A stretch of DNA of 45,498 bases from an uncultured Rhodospirillales bacterium (GTDB lineage Bacteria; Pseudomonadota; Alphaproteobacteria; Acetobacterales; Acetobacteraceae). Position numbers and translations under genes: made by a program. This document shows positions 1-8,996 of the stretch, in pieces (the stretch's first letter is position 1; the number at the start of each line of letters is the position of its first letter). Under the pieces are notes generated by a model. That model was not told where the DNA came from. It did no database searches and saw nothing but the letters and a program-made list of their open reading frames with translations. The DNA lies in assembly GCA_903864895.1 (NCBI GenBank), contig CAIPHQ010000163.1, positions 1-45,498 on the forward strand. The letters are read 5' to 3'.

Positions 1-150
1 GACTACAAGGCGATGGAAGCCCGCGAGATGATCGAGGCGGTGGCGGCCGGCCGCCCGGCCTATCCGGATTTCGCCTTCGGCCACAAGATCCAGCGCGTGG
101 TGGAAGCCTGCCAGCGCTCACACGAGGTGCATGGCTGGGTAAAGGTGTAA
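1..150 (+). CDS. Gfo/Idh/MocA family oxidoreductase, C-terminal fragment
   Basis: Frame 1 is open from the window edge to TAA at 148-150 and gives 49 residues. The tail contains YPDFAFGHKIQRVVEAC followed by a short polar end with GWVKV. A sequence ending '(Y/W)PDF.FG..IQRVVEA...S...G.WV.V' is typical of the C-terminus of Gfo/Idh/MocA NAD(P)-dependent sugar or inositol dehydrogenases. The nucleotide-binding and catalytic parts lie outside the window, so the substrate cannot be judged. The family call rests on this tail alone. Confidence 0.6.
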   Translation, partial: DYKAMEAREMIEAVAAGRPAYPDFAFGHKIQRVVEACQRSHEVHGWVKV

Positions 151-189
151 ACGGCGCACTCACCACTCGTTAAGCCGCACACGGTAACA

Positions 190-214
190 CGCAGCTTCCT
201 GCAAGGAGGCTGCG
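190..214 (+). promoter_or_regulatory. Hairpin that sequesters a Shine-Dalgarno sequence
   Basis: The 25 bases directly before the ATG at 215 fold into an 11-bp stem, CGCAGCTTCCT paired with AGGAGGCTGCG, with one G-U pair and a GCA loop. The ribosome-binding sequence AAGGAGG (204-210) lies in the loop and 3' arm, so it is masked when the stem forms. This is seen directly. A role as an RNA thermometer or other translational switch is inferred. It could also end transcription of the upstream gene, but no T-run follows. Confidence 0.5.
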
Positions 215-313
215 ATGTTGCGCTTGGTGTTGGGAACCGTGCTGCTGGTGGAACTGGCGGCCTGGCTGCTCGGCGGAAGGGCGGCCGAGTTCTGGGCTGT
301 CCCGCTGGTGTAG
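215..313 (+). CDS. Small hydrophobic membrane peptide (32 aa), hypothetical
   Basis: This 33-codon reading frame starts with ATG, 4 bases after a near-perfect AAGGAGG, and ends at TAG 311-313. The product is one hydrophobic helix from about residue 2 to 20 (LRLVLGTVLLVELAAWLL) followed by a short tail, so a single-pass membrane peptide is expected. I recognise no family. Support comes from the strong ribosome-binding site and the membrane-like composition. The doubt is that the same site sits in a hairpin that could have another purpose. Confidence 0.45.
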   Translation: MLRLVLGTVLLVELAAWLLGGRAAEFWAVPLV

Positions 314-367
314 CCAAACGCGTCAGGGCCGGGCCTCGCTGCCCAGGCCGACAATACCCGGACGTGG

Positions 368-2911
368 CTAAAACGTCTTCAACAGCCGGTCGATATAATC
401 CAGTTCCGGCTGTGGCCGGGTCTTTTCGCCACCACGCTTGCGAAGTTCGTCCTGCAAGGCGCGGGTGCGGGCCTGTTCCATTTCCTCAGGCAACGCCACG
501 TCGGTGCTCTGGTTATTGCCGCTGGCACCCTCCTGCATCGGGCGGCCCAACGGGTCGGTGCGGCGGTCGCCGCGCTGGCCCTTGCCGGGGCGGCCCGCCC
601 AAGGGCGATTGCCGCCGCTTTCGCTCGGTTGCTCGCCATCATCGGCCGTACCAGTGCCCAAGCCGGGGCTGGGTTCGCCTTCCTGGTCGCCCTGCTGGTT
701 GCCCGGGTTGCCGAATTGCTGCGCCAGCATCTCGCTCATCGACTGGCCACCCTTCTGCAGCGCCTCGATGGCGGCCTGTGCGGCGCTGGCGGTTTTCTGG
801 TCGCGGGCCTTGCCCAATGCGTCGATGGCATCCCGCATCGCGGCGTCGGCGTCGCCCAGATTGGGCGGCACTTCGCCGGTCAGGTCGCCGAATTGCTGCA
901 TCAACTCACCCACGGCGCGGCGCAGCGCCTGTTGCAACCGCTGGTCCGCCTGCCGTTCCTTGGCCCCGGCTTCCGGTGGCGCACCGCTGCGTTCCGGGCC
1001 GCTCCGTGCCTGTGCGCGATCCAGAATGCCGCCCTCGCGCTTCACGATGTCCTGCAGCGCGCTCATTTCCTCCTGCCCCTTGCGGCGCTGCTGCTCGCGC
1101 TTCTGCTGCGCCGCGTCGCGGTGCTGCGGGCGGGCGGCCTGCAACTTGTCGAGCAGCTTTTCCAGTTCGGCCATGCGCTGTTTCGCATCGGCCTGCTTGC
1201 CCTGCTGCGTATCCTTGCGAAGCTGTTCGGCCAGATCCTTCAGCTTCTGCGGGTCCAGTTTCGGGGCATCCGGGTCGCCAACCGTCGCCTCGGGATCGCG
1301 CTTCATCTCCTCGGCCAGCGCATCAAGGTGCTTCTGAATGGCCGCTTCCAGTTCAGCGATGCGCTGCTCGATTTCCTTCTGGTCCGGGTGCTCGGCCTGC
1401 AACGCGTCCCGCAAGGCCTGCCGCGCTTCGGACAATTGGCGCGCCGTGCGCTCCGGCCCGGCTTCCTCAAGGTGCAGGGCCAGTTGCCACAAACGCGCCT
1501 GCGCATCCTGAACAGCGGCATAACCGCGCGTGCGGCTGACCTCGGCGATGATGGCGCGCAAATTGAGCAACCCGCCGATGTCGGTGCGCCACACCTGTTC
1601 CTGCTGGGCGATGCGGTCGAGTTCGCCCGCCGCCGTCATACGCTCCCCCGGCCAGAGCGAGAGGTTCTTGCGCACCGCCAGCAGGGCGCGGGCGGTGGGA
1701 TTCTCGAACACCCGTTCCGGCAGCGTGAACTCGGCGGCATCGCTGCGGCCCTTGCGCCCGGCGGCGTCGTGGGCCTCCAGCTTGCCCGTCACCGCCAGCC
1801 CGGCCCACGGATGCGCGGTCAGGTCCACCGAGCGCACGCCCCTGGCTGACTTGGGCGCGCCGCCCGGCAGCGGGATTTGTACGACAAGCGGCGGCGCGTC
1901 AGGCCGCACGGACAGATGCAACTCCGCCTGCAATCCGGTCACGCCATAGTCGTGGGAGACTTCCCACGGCAGGCGGGCCGGTGGAATTTTCGCCGTCCCT
2001 TTCGCCGCCCCCGGCGGCTCCGTCCAGCGCACCAGCGGTGCGACGGCAGGAACCAGCGTGATCTGCCACCGGGCCAGCGTGGCGCCATTGCGGCGCACGT
2101 CCAGCGCCCCGCCCTTGGCAAGGTCGGTCTCGGCCTGAAAACTGCCCGCATCGGCGGGCACAAACGGCACGTCGTCGCCCGCCAGCGTCAGGCTCGGCAC
2201 GCCGTGCCCGCCTGACAGGCTGACGGTCAGGTGGGAGCCTTCCGGCACCGACACGCTGCCGCCTTCGGGGCGCAAGAACACCGGTGGCAGCGCGGTATCG
2301 GCCGGGGGCGTGATCCATGCCTGCAATTCAGCGGCAGCCTCGGCGGCCGGTGGCGCGAAATGTGGCCATGCCGCACGCCTCAGACGGGACGGCGCTTCCT
2401 CGCCCGCGATCCATACACAAGCGGCAAGCACCACCAGCAGACCCAGCCGCAGGGCGCGCGGGTCGCGTGCCGCCAGACCGGGGCGCGGCAAACCCAGACG
2501 CAGGCGGCGCACTTGCGCGGCGGCGCGGGCGCGATGCGCCTGCCACAGGGCATCTGCCCCCGGCAGTGCCGGGCGGTCGGTCAGCACAGCCAGCGGGCGA
2601 TGGCGCAAGCCGCTGTCCCGCTCCAGACGCCGGTCGGCTTCATCGGCACCGGGCAGCCGCACCGCAGCCAGGCCGCGCCACAGCAAGGCCAGCAATGTCA
2701 CGACGGTCAGCGCGAGGCCGATGGCATGCACAAGCGGCGGAACCCGGCGCGGCACGTCCAGCAGCGCCACAGCGGCAAACACGCCCAGAACACCCAGAGC
2801 GGGCCAGATGGCGGGCCAAACCCGCTCGAACGCCAGCGCCGCGCGGGCGAGCAGGCGCAGGCGGCGCAAGCCCGGAACCTGTGGCCCTTCAGTGCTGTCC
2901 GGGCCGGTCAT
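368..2911 (-). CDS. TIGR02302 / DUF4175 family membrane-anchored protein
   Basis: The 847-residue protein has two hydrophobic segments near residues 36-80, a third at about 152-170 (LRLGLLVVLAACVWIAG), a beta-rich middle part, and a long charged C-terminal half rich in Gln, Glu, Lys and Ala (about 480-800) predicted to form coiled coil and low-complexity sequence. This matches the alphaproteobacterial family TIGR02302 (DUF4175), whose function is unknown. The family is commonly encoded beside lysA, as here: the start lies 10 bases downstream of the lysA stop. The likely place is the inner membrane with the charged region on one face. The family call is firm; any role is open. Confidence 0.85.
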   Translation of the reverse strand: MTGPDSTEGPQVPGLRRLRLLARAALAFERVWPAIWPALGVLGVFAAVALLDVPRRVPPLVHAIGLALTVVTLLALLWRGLAAVRLPGADEADRRLERDSGLRHRPLAVLTDRPALPGADALWQAHRARAAAQVRRLRLGLPRPGLAARDPRALRLGLLVVLAACVWIAGEEAPSRLRRAAWPHFAPPAAEAAAELQAWITPPADTALPPVFLRPEGGSVSVPEGSHLTVSLSGGHGVPSLTLAGDDVPFVPADAGSFQAETDLAKGGALDVRRNGATLARWQITLVPAVAPLVRWTEPPGAAKGTAKIPPARLPWEVSHDYGVTGLQAELHLSVRPDAPPLVVQIPLPGGAPKSARGVRSVDLTAHPWAGLAVTGKLEAHDAAGRKGRSDAAEFTLPERVFENPTARALLAVRKNLSLWPGERMTAAGELDRIAQQEQVWRTDIGGLLNLRAIIAEVSRTRGYAAVQDAQARLWQLALHLEEAGPERTARQLSEARQALRDALQAEHPDQKEIEQRIAELEAAIQKHLDALAEEMKRDPEATVGDPDAPKLDPQKLKDLAEQLRKDTQQGKQADAKQRMAELEKLLDKLQAARPQHRDAAQQKREQQRRKGQEEMSALQDIVKREGGILDRAQARSGPERSGAPPEAGAKERQADQRLQQALRRAVGELMQQFGDLTGEVPPNLGDADAAMRDAIDALGKARDQKTASAAQAAIEALQKGGQSMSEMLAQQFGNPGNQQGDQEGEPSPGLGTGTADDGEQPSESGGNRPWAGRPGKGQRGDRRTDPLGRPMQEGASGNNQSTDVALPEEMEQARTRALQDELRKRGGEKTRPQPELDYIDRLLKTF

Positions 2912-2921
2912 GCGGGCCTTC

Positions 2922-4262
2922 CTAGGTGACGACGTCGGGGGTGATGAAGTCGGGGATCGACTCGTTGCGCCACAAATCTTCCGGCTCCTGCCGCGGACGG
3001 ATCACCGCCCAGCGGGAGCCGTCCACCAGAGCAATTGGGGCGAGTCCGCGCGCATTGTAGGTGCTGCTCATCACGGCACCGTAGGCCCCGGCGTCCAGAA
3101 TCGCCACCCGGTCGCCAGCCGCCACAGCGGGCAGCGCCCGCCCGCGCGCGAACGTGTCGCCGCTCTCGCACACGGGGCCGACAATATCCACATTGCGCAC
3201 CGGCCCCACCGCGTTGCCAGACGCCAGTGGGACGATGGCATGGTACGCGTCGTACATGGCCGGGCGCACCAGATCGTTCATCGCCGCGTCCAGCACCACG
3301 AAACGCTCATCCCCCTTGGTCAGCACCACGCTGGCCAGCAGCAGACCGGCAGGCCCCACCAGCCAGCGCCCCGGCTCGACCATCAGTTCCACGCCCAAGC
3401 CGCCGAACGCGGCCCGCAACGCGCCCGCGAAGGCGGCGGGCGGCAGGCCCGGCGTGTCACGGTAGCCGATGCCCAAACCGCCGCCGCAATCCACCACGGA
3501 CACCGTCTGCCCCTGTGCGCGCAGCGTGCGCACCATCTCCGCCGCGCGGGCGTAGGCGGCGCGATACGGCGCGGTGGACAGAATCTGGCTGCCGATATGC
3601 AGTGCGATTCCCACCGGTTGCACGCCCGGCAAGCTGGCGGCATGGGCATACAGCGCCGCTGCGTCGTCAAACGGAATGCCGAACTTGTTGTCGGCGCGCC
3701 CGGTGGTGATCTTGGCGTGGGTGCCCGCGTCCACATCCGGGTTGATGCGCAGCGCCACGCGGGCCGTGACGCCCAATGCGCTGGCGGCCGCCGAGATCAT
3801 CGCCAGTTCGGCGGCGCTTTCCACATTCAGTTGCCCCACGCCCGCTTCCAGCGCGGCGCGGATTTCGGCGTGGGTCTTGCCGACGCCGGAGAACACGATG
3901 TCCCGCCCCGCGATGCCCGCGTGCCGGGCGCGGCGCAATTCGCCGATGCTGACCACGTCGGCCCCTGCCCCGCCGCCCGCAAGCAGGCGCAGCACGGCCA
4001 GATGGTCGTTGGCCTTTACGGCGTAGTGGACATGCACGTTCAGGCCGTCGAGCGCTGCGGTCAGGCCGGCCAGACGGCCGCGCATCGTGCCTGCCCCGTA
4101 CACCCACACGGGGGTGCCCAGTGCATCGGCGATGGCGGACAGCGGCACGTCTTCCAGCACCAGTCCGTCCATGGCGTGCATGGACAGATGCGGGCGCGCG
4201 GCAATCAGGTCGGCCACGGTGGGGTCGGGTTCGCTGGTGTCCAGCGGCGCGGGAGATGCCAT
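2922..4262 (-). CDS. lysA: Diaminopimelate decarboxylase
   Basis: LysA removes CO2 from meso-diaminopimelate to give L-lysine, the last step of lysine synthesis, in the cytoplasm with pyridoxal phosphate (PLP). The 446-residue protein has the fold-type III pattern: PLP lysine K83 in HYAVKAN, HIGSQ at 222-226, the phosphate-binding GGGLGIGY from 260, EPGRW at 296-300, the active-site Cys in CESGDTF (C365) and GAYG with its Tyr at 394. Length and motif order are normal. It is transcribed with the TIGR02302 gene. An 81-bp gap separates it from the M20 gene upstream, so it may have its own promoter; I see no clear one. Confidence 0.97.
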   Translation of the reverse strand: MASPAPLDTSEPDPTVADLIAARPHLSMHAMDGLVLEDVPLSAIADALGTPVWVYGAGTMRGRLAGLTAALDGLNVHVHYAVKANDHLAVLRLLAGGGAGADVVSIGELRRARHAGIAGRDIVFSGVGKTHAEIRAALEAGVGQLNVESAAELAMISAAASALGVTARVALRINPDVDAGTHAKITTGRADNKFGIPFDDAAALYAHAASLPGVQPVGIALHIGSQILSTAPYRAAYARAAEMVRTLRAQGQTVSVVDCGGGLGIGYRDTPGLPPAAFAGALRAAFGGLGVELMVEPGRWLVGPAGLLLASVVLTKGDERFVVLDAAMNDLVRPAMYDAYHAIVPLASGNAVGPVRNVDIVGPVCESGDTFARGRALPAVAAGDRVAILDAGAYGAVMSSTYNARGLAPIALVDGSRWAVIRPRQEPEDLWRNESIPDFITPDVVT

Positions 4263-4343
4263 GGCCGCAGACTAGGGCGCAGGCCGCCGCATCTCAACCG
4301 GGGGCGCGGTCGATTCGGCGGGCCGGGTGCAGCGTTCGGCCGT

Positions 4344-5624
4344 TCAGAGCTTTTCCACCCCGCACCATTCGGCGATGGTCAGCGCCAGAACCGACGTGAC
4401 CTGATGCAGGGAGGCGAGGTCCACACTTTCGTCGATGCTGTGGATGTTCGACCCGTCCGGTCCGTAGCAGGTCGCCTCGGTGCCCTGATACAGCACGTAG
4501 TGCCGCGCATCGGTCAGGCCCTTGGCGGCATAGTGCGGCAGGGTGGCCCCGGTTTCGGCGGCATGGCGGCCGGAAATCAGGCGTGAGATGGCCTGATCCG
4601 CCGGGAAGGTGCAGCCATCGGCCATGAAGCCCTTGAATTCCAGCTTCACGGTCGCGCCGCCCAGTTCCGGCGACTGCGCCGCCCTGGCCACCAATTGCTC
4701 GATGTCGTGCGCCACATCGCGGCAGGAGTAGCCGGGCATCACCCCCACCCGCAGGCCGATACGGGCGCGTGTGGGCACCGAACTGTTCCATTCGCCCCCC
4801 TCGATAGTGCCGAAATTCACATTGATCGGGTGGGTTTCGGCGGCAAACGACGGGTGGCAGCGCTCGGGGCGGTTCATCTCCGCCTCGTACTCCTTGAAAT
4901 GCCGCACGATGGCGAAGGCAGCTTCGATGGCATTCACGCCGGACTGCATGGCCAGCACATGTGCGGGCCGCCCCGTCACGGTCACCCACGCCCACACCAC
5001 GCCCACTTCAGCCACCAGCAACGACGGGAACGGTTCGGGGATCAGGCAGGCATCGGGCTTGTCCAGCGCCTGCATCACCGCCAGCGCGCCATTGCCGGTG
5101 CATTCCTCCTCGATCACGCTGGCGAACTGCACCATCCCGGCGGGTTGCAGCCCGGCCAGTTGCAGCGCCTTGAACGCCAGCACGGTGGCGGCCACGCCCG
5201 CCTTCATGTCGGCCGCCCCGCGCCCATACATCCGCCCATCGCGAATGGAAGGCTCGAACGGCGGCGTGGTCCACAGGTCGGCCGCGCCTTCCGGCACCAC
5301 GTCCAGATGGCCCTGCAACATCAGGCTGCGCCCGCCGCCGACGCTGGGGCGATGCACCGCCGCCACCGGTTCGCGCCCATCATACGGAATCAACGGCGGC
5401 GAGAAGCCGGGATGGCTGGCCAGCGCCGCTGCATCGATGGCAACCCGGCGCGGATGCAGGCCGATCCCGGCATAGGCCGCCTCCATCTCGTCCAGACACG
5501 ATTGCTCATTCCCCAGCAGGCTGCGATGCCGCACGAGGCGGGCCAGCAGCGCCTCGGTTTCGCCGGACAGTGACGCGGCAGCACTGCGGATGGCGGCGGC
5601 AATGGCGGGGTCAAGATGACTCAC
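4344..5624 (-). CDS. M20 family metallo-deacylase (ArgE/DapE-like)
   Basis: This 426-residue protein belongs to the M20 zinc amidohydrolases. Visible metal and catalytic motifs are GHLDVVP (H106), YGRGAADMKAG (D139) and the catalytic and metal Glu pair IEEEC (172-173), with a further His in NIHSIDE near the C-terminus. The family removes N-acyl groups from amino acids or related amides. A separate, more typical ArgE is encoded at 26.1 kb, so this one probably has another substrate. The start is GTG at 5624, inside a GTGA overlap with the upstream deacetylase gene, which shows translational coupling. The substrate is probably linked to the two genes upstream; which one cannot be read from sequence. 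Confidence 0.85.
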   Translation of the reverse strand: MSHLDPAIAAAIRSAAASLSGETEALLARLVRHRSLLGNEQSCLDEMEAAYAGIGLHPRRVAIDAAALASHPGFSPPLIPYDGREPVAAVHRPSVGGGRSLMLQGHLDVVPEGAADLWTTPPFEPSIRDGRMYGRGAADMKAGVAATVLAFKALQLAGLQPAGMVQFASVIEEECTGNGALAVMQALDKPDACLIPEPFPSLLVAEVGVVWAWVTVTGRPAHVLAMQSGVNAIEAAFAIVRHFKEYEAEMNRPERCHPSFAAETHPINVNFGTIEGGEWNSSVPTRARIGLRVGVMPGYSCRDVAHDIEQLVARAAQSPELGGATVKLEFKGFMADGCTFPADQAISRLISGRHAAETGATLPHYAAKGLTDARHYVLYQGTEATCYGPDGSNIHSIDESVDLASLHQVTSVLALTIAEWCGVEKL

Positions 5625-6508
5625 GGCGCTGATACTCCCTCATACCACTCCAGAATCTGCCGCCCCTGCCAGAACACCGCGCCGGGCCGGGCGGCGATAT
5701 GGGCCAGCAGACGTTCGAACGCGCCGATGCGGTGCGGGGCGCCGCTGATATAGGGGTGCACGGCAAGGCCCATCACCTTGGCGCCCTGATCGGCGGCTTC
5801 GGCATACAGGCGCTCGAACTGGGCGATGGTGCGGTCGAACAGTTCCTCGGCGCGGTGATGCTGGATCATCATCATCGGGATGTCGTTCAGTTCCACGCTG
5901 TACGGCATGGTCAGCAGCGAGCCCTGCGTGGTGCGGATGGGGCATGGCAGGTCGTCCACCACCCAGTCGGCACAGTAGCGGATGCCCGCCTCGGCCAGCA
6001 GGTCGGGGGTTTCGAGCGTCTCGGTCAGGCCGGGGGCCAGCCAGCCGACCGGGTCGTGGCCGCCCGCCGCCCGGCAGGTGGCGATGGCGTCGCGGATCAT
6101 GGCGCGCTGGTCTTCCACCTTGTGCGTGGCCATCTGGTGGTAGCCGTGCACCATGAACTCCCACCCGGCCTCGCGGCACGCATCGGTGACACGCGGATAG
6201 GCGGCGGGCACGGCACCGTTGATGGCCAGCGTGGGCGCGATGTTGTGGCGATCCAGCGCCGCCTTCAGCCGCCAGAAGCCGACGCGCATGCCGTATTCGT
6301 GCCACGCCCAGTTCGGCAGGTCGGGCAGCGCCGAGACACCCTGCGGCGCGGTCAGCACCTGCCGGGGCATCGGGCCGCCGATATCCCAGCGTTCAATATT
6401 GACCACCAGATACACCGCCAGACGCTTGCCACCGGGCAGCGCCAGTTTCGGGCGGTCGATGCTGGCAAGGTAGTCCAGCCGCTGATGCGGCTGCATCGGT
6501 GCGGTCAT
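5621..6508 (-). CDS. Polysaccharide deacetylase (CE4/NodB fold) family protein, PuuE-like
   Basis: The 295-residue protein resembles the CE4-fold proteins that include allantoinase PuuE and peptidoglycan deacetylases. It has the strand motif VNIERWDI near the N-terminus, NWAWHEYGMRVGFWR, the FMVHGYHQM motif and a C-terminal HPYISGAPHR. I chose ATG 6508 rather than the longer frame to 6544, because it forms an ATGA overlap with the stop of the upstream lyase gene. Members act on C-N bonds of N-acetyl sugars or cyclic amides such as allantoin. The canonical metal-binding Asp pair is not obvious, so activity is not assured. It is coupled on both sides to a PLP lyase and an M20 deacylase. Confidence 0.8.
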   Translation of the reverse strand: MTAPMQPHQRLDYLASIDRPKLALPGGKRLAVYLVVNIERWDIGGPMPRQVLTAPQGVSALPDLPNWAWHEYGMRVGFWRLKAALDRHNIAPTLAINGAVPAAYPRVTDACREAGWEFMVHGYHQMATHKVEDQRAMIRDAIATCRAAGGHDPVGWLAPGLTETLETPDLLAEAGIRYCADWVVDDLPCPIRTTQGSLLTMPYSVELNDIPMMMIQHHRAEELFDRTIAQFERLYAEAADQGAKVMGLAVHPYISGAPHRIGAFERLLAHIAARPGAVFWQGRQILEWYEGVSAP

Positions 6509-7437
6509 GCGCCGAACCTCACCGCAGTGGTGTTGGCGCCGCACAGCAGCACACTGACGCGCTCATTGGGTGCCGGGACATACCGGCCGGACAACAGCGC
6601 GGCGAAGGCGGCAGCGCCGCCGGGTTCAGCCACCACGCGCAGCCCGTCCCACAGCGACTGCTGTGCAGCCTGAATCGCCTCGTCCGTGACCAGCACGCTG
6701 GCGGCGATATGCCGCTGCGCGATCGGGAACATCAATTCGCCGATCTGCTTCGGTGCCAGGCTGTCGGCGGCGATGCCGCCGTTTGGCGCGTCCACCGGGC
6801 GGCCGGCCGCGAGCGCCATGTTCAGCGTGGGGGCCAGTTCCGGCTCCACCGACACCACGCGCACCCGGCCTTCGCACCACGCCGCCATGCCGCCGATCAG
6901 GCCGCCGCCGCCGCAGGCCACCAGCACCGTGTCGGTGTGCGGCGCGTCCTGCTCCAGTTCCAGCGCCACGGTGCCCTGCCCCAGCATGGTCTCCGGCTGA
7001 TCATAAGCGTGGACCTGCATCGCGCCGGTACGCTCGGCATAGGCGATGCTGGCGGCCAGCGCCTCCGGGTAGCGGTCGCCGCCCACCACAAGGTCTGCGC
7101 CATAACCACGAATCCGGTCGATCTTGGCCTGCGAGGCGATGGCGGGCACGAAGATGGCCGCCTTCACGCCCAGCCGCTGGGCGGCGAACGCCACGGCCGC
7201 ACCATGGTTGCCGCCTGAGGCGGCCACCACACCGGCGCTTGGGATCGTGCGGGTCAGCATGTTGGCGAATGCGCCGCGCGCCTTGAACGAACCGGTGTGT
7301 TGCAGGAATTCCAGCTTGAACTGCACCGGCCCGAACGCCGCGCCGAAATCCCGCCCCTCGGCGGACAGCATCGGCGTGTGCCGGACATACGGGCGGATCA
7401 GGCGTTCGGCGGCGGCGATGCTGTTGCGGTCGATCAT
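6505..7437 (-). CDS. PLP-dependent lyase, threonine/serine dehydratase-like (fold type II)
   Basis: The 310-residue protein shows the fold-type II PLP pattern: the PLP lysine in HTGSFKARGA (K52), the substrate and phosphate loop SGGNHGAA (74-81) and the PLP-phosphate glycine loop ACGGGGLIGG. Such enzymes dehydrate or deaminate threonine, serine, hydroxyaspartate or diaminopropionate-type substrates. At 310 residues there is no ACT regulatory domain, so it is not a feedback-controlled biosynthetic IlvA. It starts 3 bases after the lipoprotein stop and overlaps the deacetylase gene by 4 bases. A catabolic role with its two neighbours is inferred; the true substrate is not known. Confidence 0.85.
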   Translation of the reverse strand: MIDRNSIAAAERLIRPYVRHTPMLSAEGRDFGAAFGPVQFKLEFLQHTGSFKARGAFANMLTRTIPSAGVVAASGGNHGAAVAFAAQRLGVKAAIFVPAIASQAKIDRIRGYGADLVVGGDRYPEALAASIAYAERTGAMQVHAYDQPETMLGQGTVALELEQDAPHTDTVLVACGGGGLIGGMAAWCEGRVRVVSVEPELAPTLNMALAAGRPVDAPNGGIAADSLAPKQIGELMFPIAQRHIAASVLVTDEAIQAAQQSLWDGLRVVAEPGGAAAFAALLSGRYVPAPNERVSVLLCGANTTAVRFGA

Positions 7438-7440
7438 GGG

Positions 7441-7572
7441 TCAATATGCCGGATAACTGCGGGGATAGGTGACTTGGTCGGCGGGGCCATACGGCAGTGG
7501 CGCGGCCTTCTTGCCACACCCGGCCAGCGTGCCCGCCAGGGCCAGCGCCAGCAGTGCGCGCCGCCAGATCAT
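7441..7572 (-). CDS. LptM-like small lipoprotein
   Basis: This 43-residue protein begins [14 protein letters not shown] and has the lipobox LAGC (C19), then GKKAAPLP and a Pro/Tyr-rich tail. The form 'short signal peptide, L-A-G-C-G-K-K, Pro-rich end' is that of LptM-like (YifL-type) lipoproteins, which in proteobacteria are often encoded beside lysA or argH. LptM helps the LPS-translocon protein LptD mature in E. coli; that role is only inferred here. Its ATG overlaps the argH stop as ATGA (7569-7572), so the two are coupled. Confidence 0.85.
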   Translation of the reverse strand: MIWRRALLALALAGTLAGCGKKAAPLPYGPADQVTYPRSYPAY

Positions 7573-8990
7573 GCGAGAACCTGTAGCCAGCGCGCCGCCT
7601 GCTCGGCCACGCGCACCGGCGCGGTGCCGCCGTAGCTGGTGCGCGAGGCCACCGACGCCTCCACCGTCAGCACGCCGAACACGGCATCAGTGATCCCGGC
7701 CTCCTCGGCCTGCATGTCGGCCAGCGTCAAAGCGGACAGGTCCACCCCGCGCGCCTCGGCCTTGGCGACCAGACGGCCGGTGACATGATGGGCCGTGCGG
7801 AAGGGCAGTTTCAGTTCGCGCACCAGATAGTCGGCCAGATCGGTCGCCGTGGCGTAGCCCGAACCCGCGAACTGCCGCATCCGCACGGTATCGGGCTGCA
7901 AGTCGCGCACCATCCCGGCTGTGGCAGCAAGGCTGAGGGCCCATGCGGCGGCGGCGTCGAACACCGGTTCCTTGTCTTCCTGCATGTCCTTGGCATAGGT
8001 CAGCGCCAGACCCTTCATCACGGTCAGCAGCGCCACCAGCGCCCCGGTGATGCGGCCGGTCTTGGCGCGCACCAGTTCGGCGGCGTCCGGGTTGCGCTTC
8101 TGCGGCATGATGGAACTGCCGGTGGTGAACGCATCCGACAGACGGATGAAGCGGAACGGCGCACTGCACCAGATGACGATTTCCTCGGCCAGCCGCGACA
8201 GGTGCATCGCCGAGATTGCCGCAGCCGACAGGAATTCCAGCGCGAAATCGCGGTCGGACACCGAATCGAGCGAATTGGCGGTGGGCCGGTCGAAGCCCAG
8301 CGCGGCGGCGGTGTGGTGCCGGTCGATCGGGAATGATGTGCCTGCCAGCGCCGCCGCCCCTAGCGGGCATTCGTTCATCCGGCGGCGGCAGTCGGCCAGG
8401 CGTGAGCGGTCGCGCGCCAGCATCTCCACATAGGCCAGACAATGATGCCCGAAGGTCACTGGCTGGGCGGTTTGCAGATGGGTGAAGCCGGGCAGCGGGT
8501 CCGCGGCATGCGCGGCCGCCTTGAGCGCCAGTGCGCGCATGGTATCGGCCACCTGCGCGTCGATGCCGTCGATGGCGTCGCGCACCCACAGCCGGAAATC
8601 GGCCGCCACCTGATCGTTGCGGCTGCGCGCGGTGTGCAGGCGCTTGCCGGCCTCGCCCACGCGCTCGGTCAGCCGCGCTTCGATGTTCATATGGATGTCT
8701 TCAAGTGCTGCCGTGAACGGAAACACGCCGGACTCGATCTCGCGTGCAATCCCCTCTAGACCGTGGCGGATGTCATGCTCATCTGAGGGCGTGATGATGC
8801 CGCAGCGCGTCAGCATTGCCGCATGCGCGAGAGACCCCGCTATGTCCTGCCGCCACAATTTCTGGTCGAACCCGATAGACGCGTTGATGTCCTGCATCAC
8901 GGCCGCAGGACCGGCGGCGAAGCGCCCGCCCCATTGCTGGTTGGCGCTGGCGGCGGTGGCGGGCGGGGGCGAATTGGTCAACGGGAGCAT
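7569..8990 (-). CDS. argH: Argininosuccinate lyase
   Basis: ArgH splits argininosuccinate into arginine and fumarate, the last step of arginine synthesis. The 473-residue protein starts with a short extra N-terminus before QQWGGRF, then shows [19 protein letters not shown] (near 120-129), the catalytic region [16 protein letters not shown], and the fumarase/lyase signature [12 protein letters not shown] (291-302) with its catalytic Ser. All key parts are present. It is the first gene of the minus-strand operon. Its ATG lies only 6 bases from the ATG of the divergent tlpA-like gene, so its promoter must lie inside that gene. Confidence 0.97.
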   Translation of the reverse strand: MLPLTNSPPPATAASANQQWGGRFAAGPAAVMQDINASIGFDQKLWRQDIAGSLAHAAMLTRCGIITPSDEHDIRHGLEGIAREIESGVFPFTAALEDIHMNIEARLTERVGEAGKRLHTARSRNDQVAADFRLWVRDAIDGIDAQVADTMRALALKAAAHAADPLPGFTHLQTAQPVTFGHHCLAYVEMLARDRSRLADCRRRMNECPLGAAALAGTSFPIDRHHTAAALGFDRPTANSLDSVSDRDFALEFLSAAAISAMHLSRLAEEIVIWCSAPFRFIRLSDAFTTGSSIMPQKRNPDAAELVRAKTGRITGALVALLTVMKGLALTYAKDMQEDKEPVFDAAAAWALSLAATAGMVRDLQPDTVRMRQFAGSGYATATDLADYLVRELKLPFRTAHHVTGRLVAKAEARGVDLSALTLADMQAEEAGITDAVFGVLTVEASVASRTSYGGTAPVRVAEQAARWLQVLA

Positions 8991-8996
8991 TCCATC

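Noticed and set aside
2310-4586. A 758-codon open frame on the plus strand
   Set aside because: It is antisense to lysA and the TIGR02302 gene, has low-complexity His/Arg/Gly-rich translation and no known motif. Long antisense frames are common at this GC content.
4344-5624. Naming the M20 protein ArgE, DapE or allantoate amidohydrolase
   Set aside because: The motif set is general M20. A better ArgE lies at 26130, the gene context does not fit DapE, and the GHLDVVP form is not that of allantoate amidohydrolases.
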